Shown: positions 1-7,149, numbered from the stretch's first letter. The stretch: DNA of 8,818 nt from Gammaproteobacteria bacterium (GCA_026998145.1 JALTRC010000476.1:1-8818); one strand, 5' to 3'. The notes: generated by a model not told the origin, from the sequence alone. Made by a program: numbers and translations.

Positions 1-93
1 TGGCTGAGAAAAGAGAAGATGTGTAATATTTTTGATGCGAAGCCGGCTATTTTTGCGGAAATCCTGAAAAATCTGAAAACTTCGCTATCATAA
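1..93 (+). CDS. miaA: C-terminal end of tRNA dimethylallyltransferase MiaA (partial)
   Basis: The window opens inside a reading frame that encodes 30 residues (WLRKEKMCNIFDAKPAIFAE, then ILKNLKTSLS) and stops with TAA at 91-93. MiaA transfers a dimethylallyl group to N6 of A37 in tRNAs that read U-starting codons, and it acts in the cytoplasm. MiaA proteins typically end with a (T)WLR motif, about 10 variable residues, then a short amphipathic helix, and that is what is seen here. The gene lies 112 bp upstream of hfq on the same strand, the conserved gammaproteobacterial miaA-hfq order, which supports the call more than the short peptide does. No catalytic residues are in view because the 5' portion lies outside the window. 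The identification is an inference from the WLR motif plus synteny. Confidence 0.72.
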   Translation, partial: WLRKEKMCNIFDAKPAIFAEILKNLKTSLS

Positions 94-178
94 GAAAGAC
101 AAAAGAATGCCGCCGGGCAACAGACTCGTAGTATGATGTCCAAGCCACGCATTACCCCCTCGTTATCAGGCGGTCTAC

Positions 179-199
179 AACAACAAAAATTATTGGGAG
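179..199 (+). promoter_or_regulatory. A-A-N triplet run plus Shine-Dalgarno in the hfq leader (possible Hfq autoregulatory site)
   Basis: Four consecutive A-A-N triplets (AAC AAC AAA AAT, 179-190) sit 4 bases before the hfq Shine-Dalgarno GGGAG (195-199), which is 6 bases from the ATG at 206. The distal face of gammaproteobacterial Hfq binds A-R-N triplet repeats, and E. coli Hfq is known to repress its own translation by binding its leader mRNA. The position suggests that Hfq bound here would block ribosome entry. The triplets and spacing are seen; the autoregulation is inferred. Confidence 0.45.
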
Positions 200-205
200 A
201 AGAAC

Positions 206-463
206 ATGTCAAAAGGGCAGTCATTACAAGAACCCTTTCTAAATGCACTACGTAAGGAACGCGTGCCTGTATCCATTTACCTGGTAAATGGGATTAAGTT
301 GCAGGGGCAGGTCGAGTCATTCGATCAGTTTGCGGTTCTATTGCGTAATACAGTCAGTCAAATGGTATACAAACACGCAATTTCCACGGTGGTTCCGGCA
401 AGGCCGGTGAAGTGGACGTCTGCGGCAGATGATAATCACCAGGCGGATCCTGGTAACTATTAA
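206..463 (+). CDS. hfq: RNA chaperone Hfq
   Basis: This 85-residue protein is an Sm-like RNA chaperone that forms a homohexameric ring and pairs small RNAs with target mRNAs, affecting translation and decay. The Sm1 part (about 8-45) has Q8 and the FLNALRKERVPVSIYLVNG run, with distal-face residues Y25 and I30. The Sm2 part carries NTVSQMVYKHAISTVVP with Y55, K56 and H57, the proximal-face residues that hold U-rich RNA 3' ends. The rim patch reads R16 K17 E18 R19, one basic substitution from the E. coli RRER. E9 replaces the usual D9, a conservative change. The C-terminal tail after residue 68 is short (about 17 residues; E. coli Hfq is 102 residues in total), acidic and probably disordered. 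A strong Shine-Dalgarno (GGGAG at 195-199) supports the start. The gene follows miaA and is closed by a terminator, so it is probably not co-transcribed with the gene at 591. Confidence 0.97.
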   Translation: MSKGQSLQEPFLNALRKERVPVSIYLVNGIKLQGQVESFDQFAVLLRNTVSQMVYKHAISTVVPARPVKWTSAADDNHQADPGNY

Positions 464-483
464 ATAATCATATAAAGCATCAG

Positions 484-521
484 AAAAAATGGCTGCCCCT
501 CGGGTGGCCATTTTTGTTTTT
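484..521 (+). terminator. Rho-independent terminator after hfq
   Basis: A 14-bp stem pairs 485-498 with 502-515 around a 3-base loop (CTC). The core is ATGGCTGCCC against GGGTGGCCAT with two G-U pairs, extended at the base by five A-T pairs, and is followed by G and a run of T (517-521). It lies 20 bases after the hfq stop. The A-run on the left arm would provide a U-tract on the opposite strand, so it could work in both directions, but no minus-strand gene is seen that would use it. Confidence 0.87.
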
Positions 522-548
522 GAGTTATGGGTGATATGTCTTTATGAT
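520..548 (+). promoter_or_regulatory. Candidate sigma-70-type promoter for the membrane protein gene at 591
   Basis: TTGAGT (520-525, 4 of 6 consensus positions) and TATGAT (543-548, 5 of 6) are separated by 17 bases. They lie just after the hfq terminator and about 45 bases before the next start codon. The -35 box overlaps the terminator's T-run. This is a consensus match by eye only. Confidence 0.4.
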
Positions 549-590
549 GGCAGGCGTTAAGCCCAGCTTTTCTAAAATGATGGACCGCTG

Positions 591-1091
591 ATGATTGTAG
601 ATATAAATGCTGAAATAAAATCCAGAGCCAGGCTGCCTCACAATCTCTTTATGCTGAATCTGGCTGTGTTTCATCTGCTGATGACGCCGGCAATTATTGC
701 CCTGAATATGGGCGAGAAAGCCATGTTGATTCCCCTGGCTTTATCCCTGTGTGTGATTGCCTATACCCGCATACAAAGCCGCAAGCCCCATGAACACTGG
801 TTTATTGATGCCCACTGGCAACTGGCTTTTGCCCATTGCCGATTATTACTGATTTCCTATATTTTAACGGCAGCGCTGCTGGGGCTGGGCTGGCTGTTAT
901 CGGTAAACTCGGCTGATCCTCATATGGTGGCGATTCTGGAGACGGTGTTCTTGCGTATCTCAATAATGCCGGTGCTACTTATTGTGATGGCGAATTTTTA
1001 TCTGGAATCCAATGCGTTGCAGATGGTGGGTAATAGTGAAATTCCGGATAAATATGCAAGGCTTGAAAATAAAACAAAAGACAATACATGA
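591..1091 (+). CDS. Conserved-looking four-helix inner-membrane protein of unknown function
   Basis: I do not recognise this 166-residue protein. Its hydrophobicity suggests four membrane helices: about 19-38 (after a basic N-terminus), 44-60, 83-105 and 117-137. A loop between helices 2 and 3 is rich in charged and aromatic residues (SRKPHEHWFIDAHWQLAFAH, about 63-82), with four histidines and two tryptophans; such a dense polar-aromatic loop could be the functional part. The C-terminal 28 residues are hydrophilic. No known catalytic motif is visible. The start has only a weak Shine-Dalgarno (GGA at 582-584), but an in-frame stop at 573-575 leaves no earlier ATG. It lies between hfq and the efflux operon, separated from each by promoter-like sequence, so neighbours say little about its job. 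It is a real gene by codon pattern and helix spacing; function is unknown. Confidence 0.75.
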   Translation: MIVDINAEIKSRARLPHNLFMLNLAVFHLLMTPAIIALNMGEKAMLIPLALSLCVIAYTRIQSRKPHEHWFIDAHWQLAFAHCRLLLISYILTAALLGLGWLLSVNSADPHMVAILETVFLRISIMPVLLIVMANFYLESNALQMVGNSEIPDKYARLENKTKDNT

Positions 1092-1114
1092 GCATATAAT
1101 TAAATGCTAATATA

Positions 1115-1144
1115 TTGAGGCTGATCAAATAATCTGTTTATAAG
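1115..1144 (+). promoter_or_regulatory. Candidate promoter of the efflux operon
   Basis: TTGAGG (1115-1120, 4 of 6) and TATAAG (1139-1144, 5 of 6) are separated by 18 bases, in an AT-rich 86-base gap before the first efflux gene. Initiation would give a leader of about 27 bases. A 6-base palindrome TGATCA (1122-1127) sits between the boxes, where a repressor could act, but it is too short to call an operator. No regulator gene is adjacent. Confidence 0.42.
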
Positions 1145-1177
1145 TATCAGAATTTACCTATCCCTCAGGAGTATTAA

Positions 1178-2524
1178 ATGCTTGCTTTAACCTTTTCTCG
1201 AAGTTTTTTTGCGGCGGCTCTTTTAATGTCGGTATCTGTATCAGCCGAGGTTCTCAGGCTTGATTTATCACAGGCAGCCGCGCTGGCATTTCAGCAGAAT
1301 AAATTACTGGCGGCCGAGCGTACCGGCATAGAAGCTGCCAGTGCCGGTATTGAGCAGGCCGATGCCCGCTTCTGGCCGAGCGTCACCGCATCAACGGGTG
1401 TTGTGCGTACTGACTCGGCGCTCAATTCATTCGGCTTTAAATTATTACAGCAGCAGACAGCTGCCGCCGATTTTGACCCCCTGCGTTTAAACAACCCCGA
1501 TTATGTGACCAATGTACAGACCCGCATTGAAGTGAATGCGCCAATCTATCAGGGGGGCGCATTACGGGCCGCCAAAGCGCGCGCGGTTAAATCATTGCAG
1601 GCGGCTAAGATGGGGGTGGAAGCCCGCAAGCAAAAGCTGCTTTATGATGTGATTGCCGCCTATACCCGGGTGTTCCAGTCAAAGGCTCAGGTGGTTGCCG
1701 CGCAAAAATCCTATGAGGCGGCGCAAAAACATCTTAAAACCACCCAGGCCTTAAAGCGCAAAGGTATGGTGATTAACAGTGATGTGATGGATACCAATGT
1801 GCATCGTTTAAATGCACAGATTGCCCTGACCCAGGCCAAAAATGCCTATGCCCGCTCTCTGGATGAGCTGGGCCGTTTGCTGAATTTACCGGCGGATACC
1901 GAGCTGCAACTGGAACAGCCGCCGATTCTGGATACATTGTCAGAAGATCCCCGCTCACTGGCCGACTGGGCGGCGCAGAATCGGCCGGATATCAAGGCCC
2001 TGCTAAAACAGAATCAGGCGTCTCTGGCGGCCATTGATGAGCGGGATGCGGCTTTTAAACCCCAGCTATCGGTGCAACTGGCCAAAGAATGGAATAGTGA
2101 AAATTTTGATCTGGAAAACGACAATACCACTCTAGCTGCCCAGCTGCAGTGGAATCTGTATGCGGGTGGCGGTGACAGGGCGGCGGTCAGTGCTGCCCGC
2201 GCCCGGCAGTTGAAAATTCAGTATCAGATAGAAGATAAGCAATATGAAATTCGCAATGCTGTGATTGATGCCGCCCGTTTGCTGGAGGAGGCTATACAGC
2301 GGCAGCATGTGAAGCAGCAGGCTCAGCAGCAGTCTAAAGAAGCTCTGCGTATTCGTACCCTGCGCCATGCCCAGGGGCTGGAAAAAACCGTTGACCTGCT
2401 GGCTTCACAGGCACAGCTGGACGTATCCCGGGCCGAAGCTATTCGGGCCACCTATGATGTAACCCTGGCGCGAGCCGCCCTTTTACTGAGTGCTGGAAAA
2501 CTGACAAAAGAGGATATTCACTAA
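1178..2524 (+). CDS. TolC-family outer-membrane efflux channel
   Basis: This 448-residue protein is the outer-membrane exit duct of a tripartite efflux system. TolC-like proteins trimerise into a beta-barrel in the outer membrane and a long alpha-helical tunnel in the periplasm. A Sec signal peptide is visible at 1-23, ending VSA before E24. There is no lipobox cysteine, so it resembles TolC rather than the lipidated OprM group. Two homologous halves are evident: the first has a helical LSQAAALAFQQN segment and the strand motif PIYQGG (122-127), and the second has RPDIKALL (269-276) and the matching NLYAGG (326-331). Long Ala/Gln-rich coiled-coil helices fill about 130-235 and 335-440. Length is normal for the family. 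The start is supported by AGGAG (1167-1171), 6 bases upstream. Its stop overlaps the next start by one base, so it is first in a three-gene operon. It is named by family only because the exact TolC subtype cannot be decided. Confidence 0.93.
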   Translation: MLALTFSRSFFAAALLMSVSVSAEVLRLDLSQAAALAFQQNKLLAAERTGIEAASAGIEQADARFWPSVTASTGVVRTDSALNSFGFKLLQQQTAAADFDPLRLNNPDYVTNVQTRIEVNAPIYQGGALRAAKARAVKSLQAAKMGVEARKQKLLYDVIAAYTRVFQSKAQVVAAQKSYEAAQKHLKTTQALKRKGMVINSDVMDTNVHRLNAQIALTQAKNAYARSLDELGRLLNLPADTELQLEQPPILDTLSEDPRSLADWAAQNRPDIKALLKQNQASLAAIDERDAAFKPQLSVQLAKEWNSENFDLENDNTTLAAQLQWNLYAGGGDRAAVSAARARQLKIQYQIEDKQYEIRNAVIDAARLLEEAIQRQHVKQQAQQQSKEALRIRTLRHAQGLEKTVDLLASQAQLDVSRAEAIRATYDVTLARAALLLSAGKLTKEDIH

Positions 2525-3582
2525 TGCATCCATCAATCAAACAATGGGCTGCAAGCCTGCTTATTATTGCCAGTCTGTCTGCCTGTAGTGAAGCCGAGCA
2601 TACGGCTCAAATACAGCCGGCCGCTCCGAAAACTATTAGCGGCAGCATTGTTAGCCTGCAGGCCGAGCCTTTGAATGTATTTTATTCCACCAGCGGTATC
2701 GTGACCTCGGATCACCGGGTGGCGGTCAGCTCCCGTTTGTCCGGCTATATCCGCGACATCAAGGTGAAAGAAGGCTCTCAGGTGAAGAAAGGGGATGTGC
2801 TGTTTCGGGTAGACCCGGTGGATGCCCGCCAGCAGCTGGCCCAGGCCAAAGCGGATCTGGACAATGCGGAAATAGAGCTGACCCGTTTTAAAAGCCTGCT
2901 GGCGGATAAGGCGGTTAGCCAGCAGCAGTTCGATAAGGTAAAGCTGCGTTATGAAGTGGCCAGATCCAAGGTGACTCAGGCGGAAAATCAGCTGCGCTAT
3001 GCGGTGGTACGGGCGCCAGTGAGCGGCATTATTGTAGAAAAACGCATGAATGTGGGGGATCTGGCCTCCCCGGGCATGCCCATTTTAACTCTGGAAGATC
3101 CCCTCCACCTGCTGGTGGAAACCTATGTATCGGAAAAGCATATTGCCGCTATTCGTGAAGGGGATAAGGTCGAGCTGAATATCACCTCCATTAATCAGCG
3201 CCTGCAGGGTGAAGTGCGTCAGGTAGTGCAGGTGGCCGATGCCCGCAGTCACAAGTTTCTGGTAAAAGCCTCCCTGCCACCCCGTAAGGATATTCGTCCG
3301 GGGATCTTTGTAGAAGTCTATTTTATTGTCGGCCAGCGGCAGGGGTTGATGCTGCCTGAAACCGCCATAGTGCATCGTAATGGCCTGAGCGGCGTGTATA
3401 TTGTGGATGACCATAATATTGCCCATTACCGTCTGGTGCGTCTGGGGCAGAGCTTAAATGGCCGGGTGGAAGTAGCCGCCGGCCTGCATGATGGCCAGAA
3501 GGTGGTGGATCAGCCGTCTGCTGAATTATTAACCGGTATGAAAGTGGTGGAGCCGTCCCCCATGGAGTCCGGCCATGAGTGA
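2524..3582 (+). CDS. RND efflux periplasmic adaptor (membrane-fusion protein), lipoprotein
   Basis: This 352-residue adaptor of the HlyD/AcrA type would link the inner-membrane pump to the TolC channel. A lipoprotein signal is clear: a basic and hydrophobic N-terminus followed by LSAC with the lipidated cysteine at 21. The domains follow the usual order: first lipoyl half about 62-98 (GYIRDIKVKEGSQVKKGDVL), coiled-coil hairpin about 100-158 (ARQQLAQAKADLDNAEIEL onward), second lipoyl half about 160-192 (APVSGIIVEKRMNVGD), beta-barrel about 195-265, and a membrane-proximal domain to about 345. The ATG shares one base with the preceding TAA, and a Shine-Dalgarno AGAGGA (2509-2514) is well placed inside the channel gene. 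The 3' end overlaps the pump gene by 8 bases, which indicates translational coupling. Serine follows the cysteine, which in E. coli rules would favour outer-membrane sorting; AcrA itself has Asp there. Substrate is not predictable. Confidence 0.94.
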   Translation: MHPSIKQWAASLLIIASLSACSEAEHTAQIQPAAPKTISGSIVSLQAEPLNVFYSTSGIVTSDHRVAVSSRLSGYIRDIKVKEGSQVKKGDVLFRVDPVDARQQLAQAKADLDNAEIELTRFKSLLADKAVSQQQFDKVKLRYEVARSKVTQAENQLRYAVVRAPVSGIIVEKRMNVGDLASPGMPILTLEDPLHLLVETYVSEKHIAAIREGDKVELNITSINQRLQGEVRQVVQVADARSHKFLVKASLPPRKDIRPGIFVEVYFIVGQRQGLMLPETAIVHRNGLSGVYIVDDHNIAHYRLVRLGQSLNGRVEVAAGLHDGQKVVDQPSAELLTGMKVVEPSPMESGHE

Positions 3583-6500
3583 TGAAAATATCAAGCTGAA
3601 TATTGCCGGCAAGCTGGGTAAGGCGGCCATGGGCAGTAATCTCACGCCCATACTCAGTATTCTGATTTTTCTGATTGGGGTGATGGCATTGCTGATTACG
3701 CCCCGGGAGGAAAACCCCCAGATCGATGTGCCGGCGGCCAATGTAATTGTCAAAATGCAGGGCGCCAGCCCGGAAGAAGTGCAGAATCTGGTGATTCGCC
3801 CGCTGGAAATGGTGCTCCGTGAAATGACCGGCGTGGATCACACCTACGGCATGTCCATGAATGCCATGGGCGTGGTGACGGTGATGTTCAAGGTGGGTGA
3901 GGACAAGGGTGGCAGCATGGTCAAGCTCTATGACCGGGTGATGCACAATCTGGATCGCATCCCCCCCGGTGCTTCCCGCCCCATGATTAAACCGGCAGAT
4001 GTAGATGATGTGCCCGTCTCGGTGATTACATTGTCATCGGCTGAAATGGACGGGCTGATGTTAAAGCGTCTGGCGGAGCGGGTTAAAGAACAGCTGGCGC
4101 CGCTGGATGGTATTTCCGTGGTGGATATTGTCGGTGGCCGGGATCATGAAGTGCGTATCACCGTTGATCCGGTGCGTCTTGCGGCTTACAACATTCCTCT
4201 GGATGCCCTGCATCAGGTGCTGGCCAGCGCTAATGCGGGCGGCCCGGTGGGGCAGCTGGTGGGGGATAATCATATTAAGCGGGTGTGGCTGGATGGCTAT
4301 CTGCAATCGGCGGAAGATGTGGGCCGTTTGATTGTCGGCCAGTGGCAGGGGCAGCCGGTGTATCTGCGGGATATTGCCCAGATAGTGGATGGCCCGGCGG
4401 AGCTGGAGTCACTGCACCGTATGGGCTATGGGGGCGCAGCGGCGCAACCGCAGAATACCGAGCCTGAAATCACTGCCGTGTCCATTGCACTGGCCAAAAA
4501 GCGGGGCACCAATGCGGTATTTGTTACCCAGCGTATTGCCGATAAACTGGAAGAATTAAAGGGGGACTTTATTCCCGATAATGTCACCGTTACCGTGACC
4601 CGTGATTCCGGTGAAAAGGCCAATTCGGCAGTAAACCTGCTGATTGAGCATCTGGGTATCGCCATTGTTTCCATCATTATTATTATGCTGTTCTTCCTGG
4701 GCTGGCGGGAGGCGTCCATCGTCACCATGAATATTCCGCTGATCCTGTTTATTGTGCTGGCGGTGGGCCTGCTGGCGGATCAGACCATTAACCGCATCAC
4801 CCTGTTTGCGCTGATTCTGGCGCTGGGCCTCCTGGTAGATGATGCCATTGTGGTGATCGAGAATATTCACCGGCATTTGCACAAGGGGGTGAAAAGCACG
4901 GCCGAAAAGGCGGCGGTGATTATCCGCGCCACCAATGAAACCGGCAAACCAACCATTATTGCCACCATTGCGGTGATTCTGGCCTTTATTCCCATGGCCT
5001 TTGTGACCGGCATGATGGGGCCTTATATGGCGCCGATTCCCTTCAATGTGCCGGTGGCCATGGGTGCCTCTCTGGTGATTGCCTATATGCTCACCCCCTG
5101 GATTGCCCTGCGCTGGCTGCCCAGCAAAATTGTTGAGCAAACCATGGAAGAAAAGGATGAAAACCCCAAGGACTGGATTCATCGCCTGTATATGTATCTG
5201 GCCATGCCACTGATGAATAACCCGCGCCGCCGCAATCTGTTCTGGCTGGTGGTAGGGCTGCTGTTTGTGGTCACCCTGCTGGAGCCGGCCTGGCAGTTTA
5301 TCCGTCCGGCTGGTATTAACGGCCCCCTGACACCGGGTGCGGTTGAGCTGAAAATGCTGCCCAAGGGGGATCAGAATACCTTTAATATCACCATTGATAT
5401 GCCTGAAGGCACGCCGCTGGAAGACACGGATGCAGTGGCCCGGGATATTGCCGATGTGCTGCGGCTAAACCCCATGGTGGAAAATTATCAGACCTATGTG
5501 GGCAAGGCCGGCCCCATCGATTTTAATGGCATGCTGCGGGGCGCGGTTTTCCGCCAGGGGCCGCATCTGGCGGAGATTCGGGTGAATCTGGTGAACAAGC
5601 ATCATCGGGATATTAAATCGGAAGCCATAGTGCTGCAATTGAGGCAGCAGCTAAAAGGCGTGCTGGCCCGTTATCCCCAGGCCAATGTAAAACTGGTGGA
5701 AGATCCGCCGGGGCCGCCGGTGCGCGCCACATTACTGGCGGAAATATACGGCCCGGATTATGCCCATCAACGGAAGATTGCCAAACAGGTGCGTCAGGTG
5801 TTTGAAACCACCTATGACGTGGTGGATGTGGATGATTCACTGGGCGCGGATCAGGAAGAGCTGCGCATCGTGCTGGACAAGGACAAGGCCAGCCGTCTGG
5901 GAGTGACCACGGCAACCGTCAATGAGGCCCTGCGGGATTTCCTCAGAGGCTACAACATGGGCGCGGTGCATATTGATGCAGAACGCCATCCGGTGAATAT
6001 CAATGTACGCCTGCCGCGGGAATTCCGGGTGCATGAAGCCGACCTTGACCGGATTTATATTTCCAGTAATCAGGGGGCGGTACAGTTATCCAGTATTGCC
6101 AGCATTACAAAATCCATAGTACCCAGACCTTTATACACCAAGGATGCCCACCCGGTTGTCTATGTCTCCGGCGAGCCAAAAGCCGGTTCGCAGGTGTATT
6201 CGCTGCTGGATATGGATGGCAAGCTGGATGGCAGGGCGCTGCCCGATGGCCAGACCTTAAAAACCGGTGGCATGCGATTCACCAATACCCAGCCGGATGA
6301 TACTTACCATTATCAACTGTTATGGGATGGTGAAATGCGTCTGACTCTGGACGTGTTCCGGGATTTAGGTGCCGCCTTTATTGTGGCGCTGGTGCTGATT
6401 TATTTGCTGATGGTGGCCTATTACGGTGAATTCACCCTGCCGATTTTAGTCATAGCCCCCACAGCGCTAACCATGATCGGCATCTTCCCCGGCCACTGGA

Positions 6501-6838
6501 TTACCGGCCAGCCTTTCACCGCCACCTCCATGATTGGCATGATTGCTCTGGCTGGAATTGTGGTGCGTAACTCAACCCTGCTAGTGGACTTTATTATCGA
6601 CTACCGCAAGCTGGGCTTCAGTGTAAAGGAATCGGTACTGGAAGCGGGCGCAGCCCGGGCAAGGCCGATACTGCTGACCGCACTGGCCGTGGTTGCCGGC
6701 ACCTCCATTATGATAAGCGATCCGGTATTCGGCGGGCTGGGCGTATCCATGGCATTTGGTACCATTGCCGCGACTATACTGACCCTGTTTGTCACACCGG
6801 TGATGTATTACCTGTGGCAAAGAGGCGCGGACAACTAA
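3575..6838 (+). CDS. RND-family inner-membrane efflux pump (AcrB/HAE-like)
   Basis: This 1087-residue protein is a proton-driven resistance-nodulation-division transporter, expected to be a trimer in the inner membrane that passes substrates to the adaptor and channel encoded upstream. The layout is classical: TM1 at about 26-42, periplasmic porter loop about 45-350 (PGASRPMIKP at 131-140), TM2-6 about 355-515, TM7 about 554-570, a second porter loop about 580-925, and TM8-12 about 930-1080. The TM4 proton-relay aspartates are present as V421-D422-D423 in LGLLVDDAIVVIEN, which matches the drug/hydrophobe branch rather than the metal-ion branch. In TM10 the lysine equivalent to AcrB K940 is replaced by R998 (GIVVRNSTLLVDF), which keeps the positive charge. 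Length is slightly above AcrB (1049). GGAG (3564-3567) lies 7 bases upstream of the start, within the adaptor gene. No terminator follows; a repeat array starts at once. Substrate unknown. Confidence 0.95.
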   Translation: MSDENIKLNIAGKLGKAAMGSNLTPILSILIFLIGVMALLITPREENPQIDVPAANVIVKMQGASPEEVQNLVIRPLEMVLREMTGVDHTYGMSMNAMGVVTVMFKVGEDKGGSMVKLYDRVMHNLDRIPPGASRPMIKPADVDDVPVSVITLSSAEMDGLMLKRLAERVKEQLAPLDGISVVDIVGGRDHEVRITVDPVRLAAYNIPLDALHQVLASANAGGPVGQLVGDNHIKRVWLDGYLQSAEDVGRLIVGQWQGQPVYLRDIAQIVDGPAELESLHRMGYGGAAAQPQNTEPEITAVSIALAKKRGTNAVFVTQRIADKLEELKGDFIPDNVTVTVTRDSGEKANSAVNLLIEHLGIAIVSIIIIMLFFLGWREASIVTMNIPLILFIVLAVGLLADQTINRITLFALILALGLLVDDAIVVIENIHRHLHKGVKSTAEKAAVIIRATNETGKPTIIATIAVILAFIPMAFVTGMMGPYMAPIPFNVPVAMGASLVIAYMLTPWIALRWLPSKIVEQTMEEKDENPKDWIHRLYMYLAMPLMNNPRRRNLFWLVVGLLFVVTLLEPAWQFIRPAGINGPLTPGAVELKMLPKGDQNTFNITIDMPEGTPLEDTDAVARDIADVLRLNPMVENYQTYVGKAGPIDFNGMLRGAVFRQGPHLAEIRVNLVNKHHRDIKSEAIVLQLRQQLKGVLARYPQANVKLVEDPPGPPVRATLLAEIYGPDYAHQRKIAKQVRQVFETTYDVVDVDDSLGADQEELRIVLDKDKASRLGVTTATVNEALRDFLRGYNMGAVHIDAERHPVNINVRLPREFRVHEADLDRIYISSNQGAVQLSSIASITKSIVPRPLYTKDAHPVVYVSGEPKAGSQVYSLLDMDGKLDGRALPDGQTLKTGGMRFTNTQPDDTYHYQLLWDGEMRLTLDVFRDLGAAFIVALVLIYLLMVAYYGEFTLPILVIAPTALTMIGIFPGHWITGQPFTATSMIGMIALAGIVVRNSTLLVDFIIDYRKLGFSVKESVLEAGAARARPILLTALAVVAGTSIMISDPVFGGLGVSMAFGTIAATILTLFVTPVMYYLWQRGADN

Positions 6839-6839
6839 T

Positions 6840-6914
6840 GTAGGGTGGATCAAGCAAAGCGGATCCACCGGTAATGCAGGCTCAGGTGGCTCCGCTGCGC
6901 TTGAGCCACCCTAC
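6840..6914. repeat. REP-like inverted pair (BIME-like element), copy 1
   Basis: This contains two 30-bp palindromic units in opposite orientation, 6840-6869 and 6885-6914, separated by 15 bp. Each has GTAG followed by an 8-bp stem with a 10-base loop: GGTGGATC/GATCCACC (6844-6851 with 6862-6869) and GGTGGCTC/GAGCCACC (6885-6892 with 6903-6910). The second unit, read on the minus strand, matches the first at 26 of 30 positions. A GTAG tetranucleotide at the foot of a hairpin is the signature of REP elements mobilised by REP-associated (TnpA-REP/RAYT) transposases. Assignment to that class is inferred from architecture. Confidence 0.85.
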
Positions 6915-6994
6915 GAAGTGGTGCTTTGACACAGAGTCACAGAGCCACAGAGAATGGAATTTGTCATACGCTTAAGCACTACCAGTGCTCCAAT
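6915..6994. repeat. Conserved 80-bp spacer with CACAGAG tandem repeat (also at 7070-7149 and 7225-7304)
   Basis: The spacer between elements carries three 8-bp repeats CACAGAGN (6930-6953; again at 7085-7108 and 7240-7263) and a short palindrome AGCACT-ACC-AGTGCT (6975-6989). In the second and third spacers the right arm of that palindrome is AGCGCT. The three spacers are nearly identical. I see no promoter or open reading frame worth calling. The CACAGAG motif may be a second, independent repeat family included in the amplified unit. Confidence 0.8.
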
Positions 6995-7069
6995 GTAGGG
7001 TGGATCAAGCAAGGCGGATCCACCGGTAATGCTGGCTCAGGTGGCTCCGCTGCGCTTGAGCCACCCTAC
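6995..7069. repeat. REP-like inverted pair (BIME-like element), copy 2
   Basis: This has the same architecture as the element at 6840-6914. Both 8-bp stems are fully preserved. It differs from copy 1 at one base in the first hairpin loop (AAGCAAGGCG) and one base in the middle segment (GCTGG for GCAGG), so it is copy 1's closest relative. Confidence 0.85.
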
Positions 7070-7149
7070 GAAGTGGTGCTTTGACACAGAGTCACAGAGC
7101 CACAGAGAATGGAATTTATCATACGCTTAAGCACTATCAGCGCTCCAAT

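Noticed and set aside
132..137. TATGAT upstream of hfq as a -10 box
   Set aside because: There is no -35-like sequence at a suitable distance. hfq is often transcribed from promoters inside or before miaA, which is mostly outside the window.
1091..1108. AGCAT...ATGCT stem after the membrane protein gene as a terminator
   Set aside because: The stem is only 5 bp and AT-rich, and no T-run follows.
3323..3946. A 207-codon minus-strand frame rich in His and Gly, and a similar one at 4556-5182
   Set aside because: Both lie opposite well-supported adaptor and pump genes. Their odd composition is what antisense reading of those codons gives.
6926..6931. A perfect TTGACA in each of the three full spacers, suggesting repeated promoters
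   Set aside because: No acceptable -10 box lies 16-18 bases downstream. The nearest TATCAT-like sequence is about 31 bases away and is altered in the first spacer.
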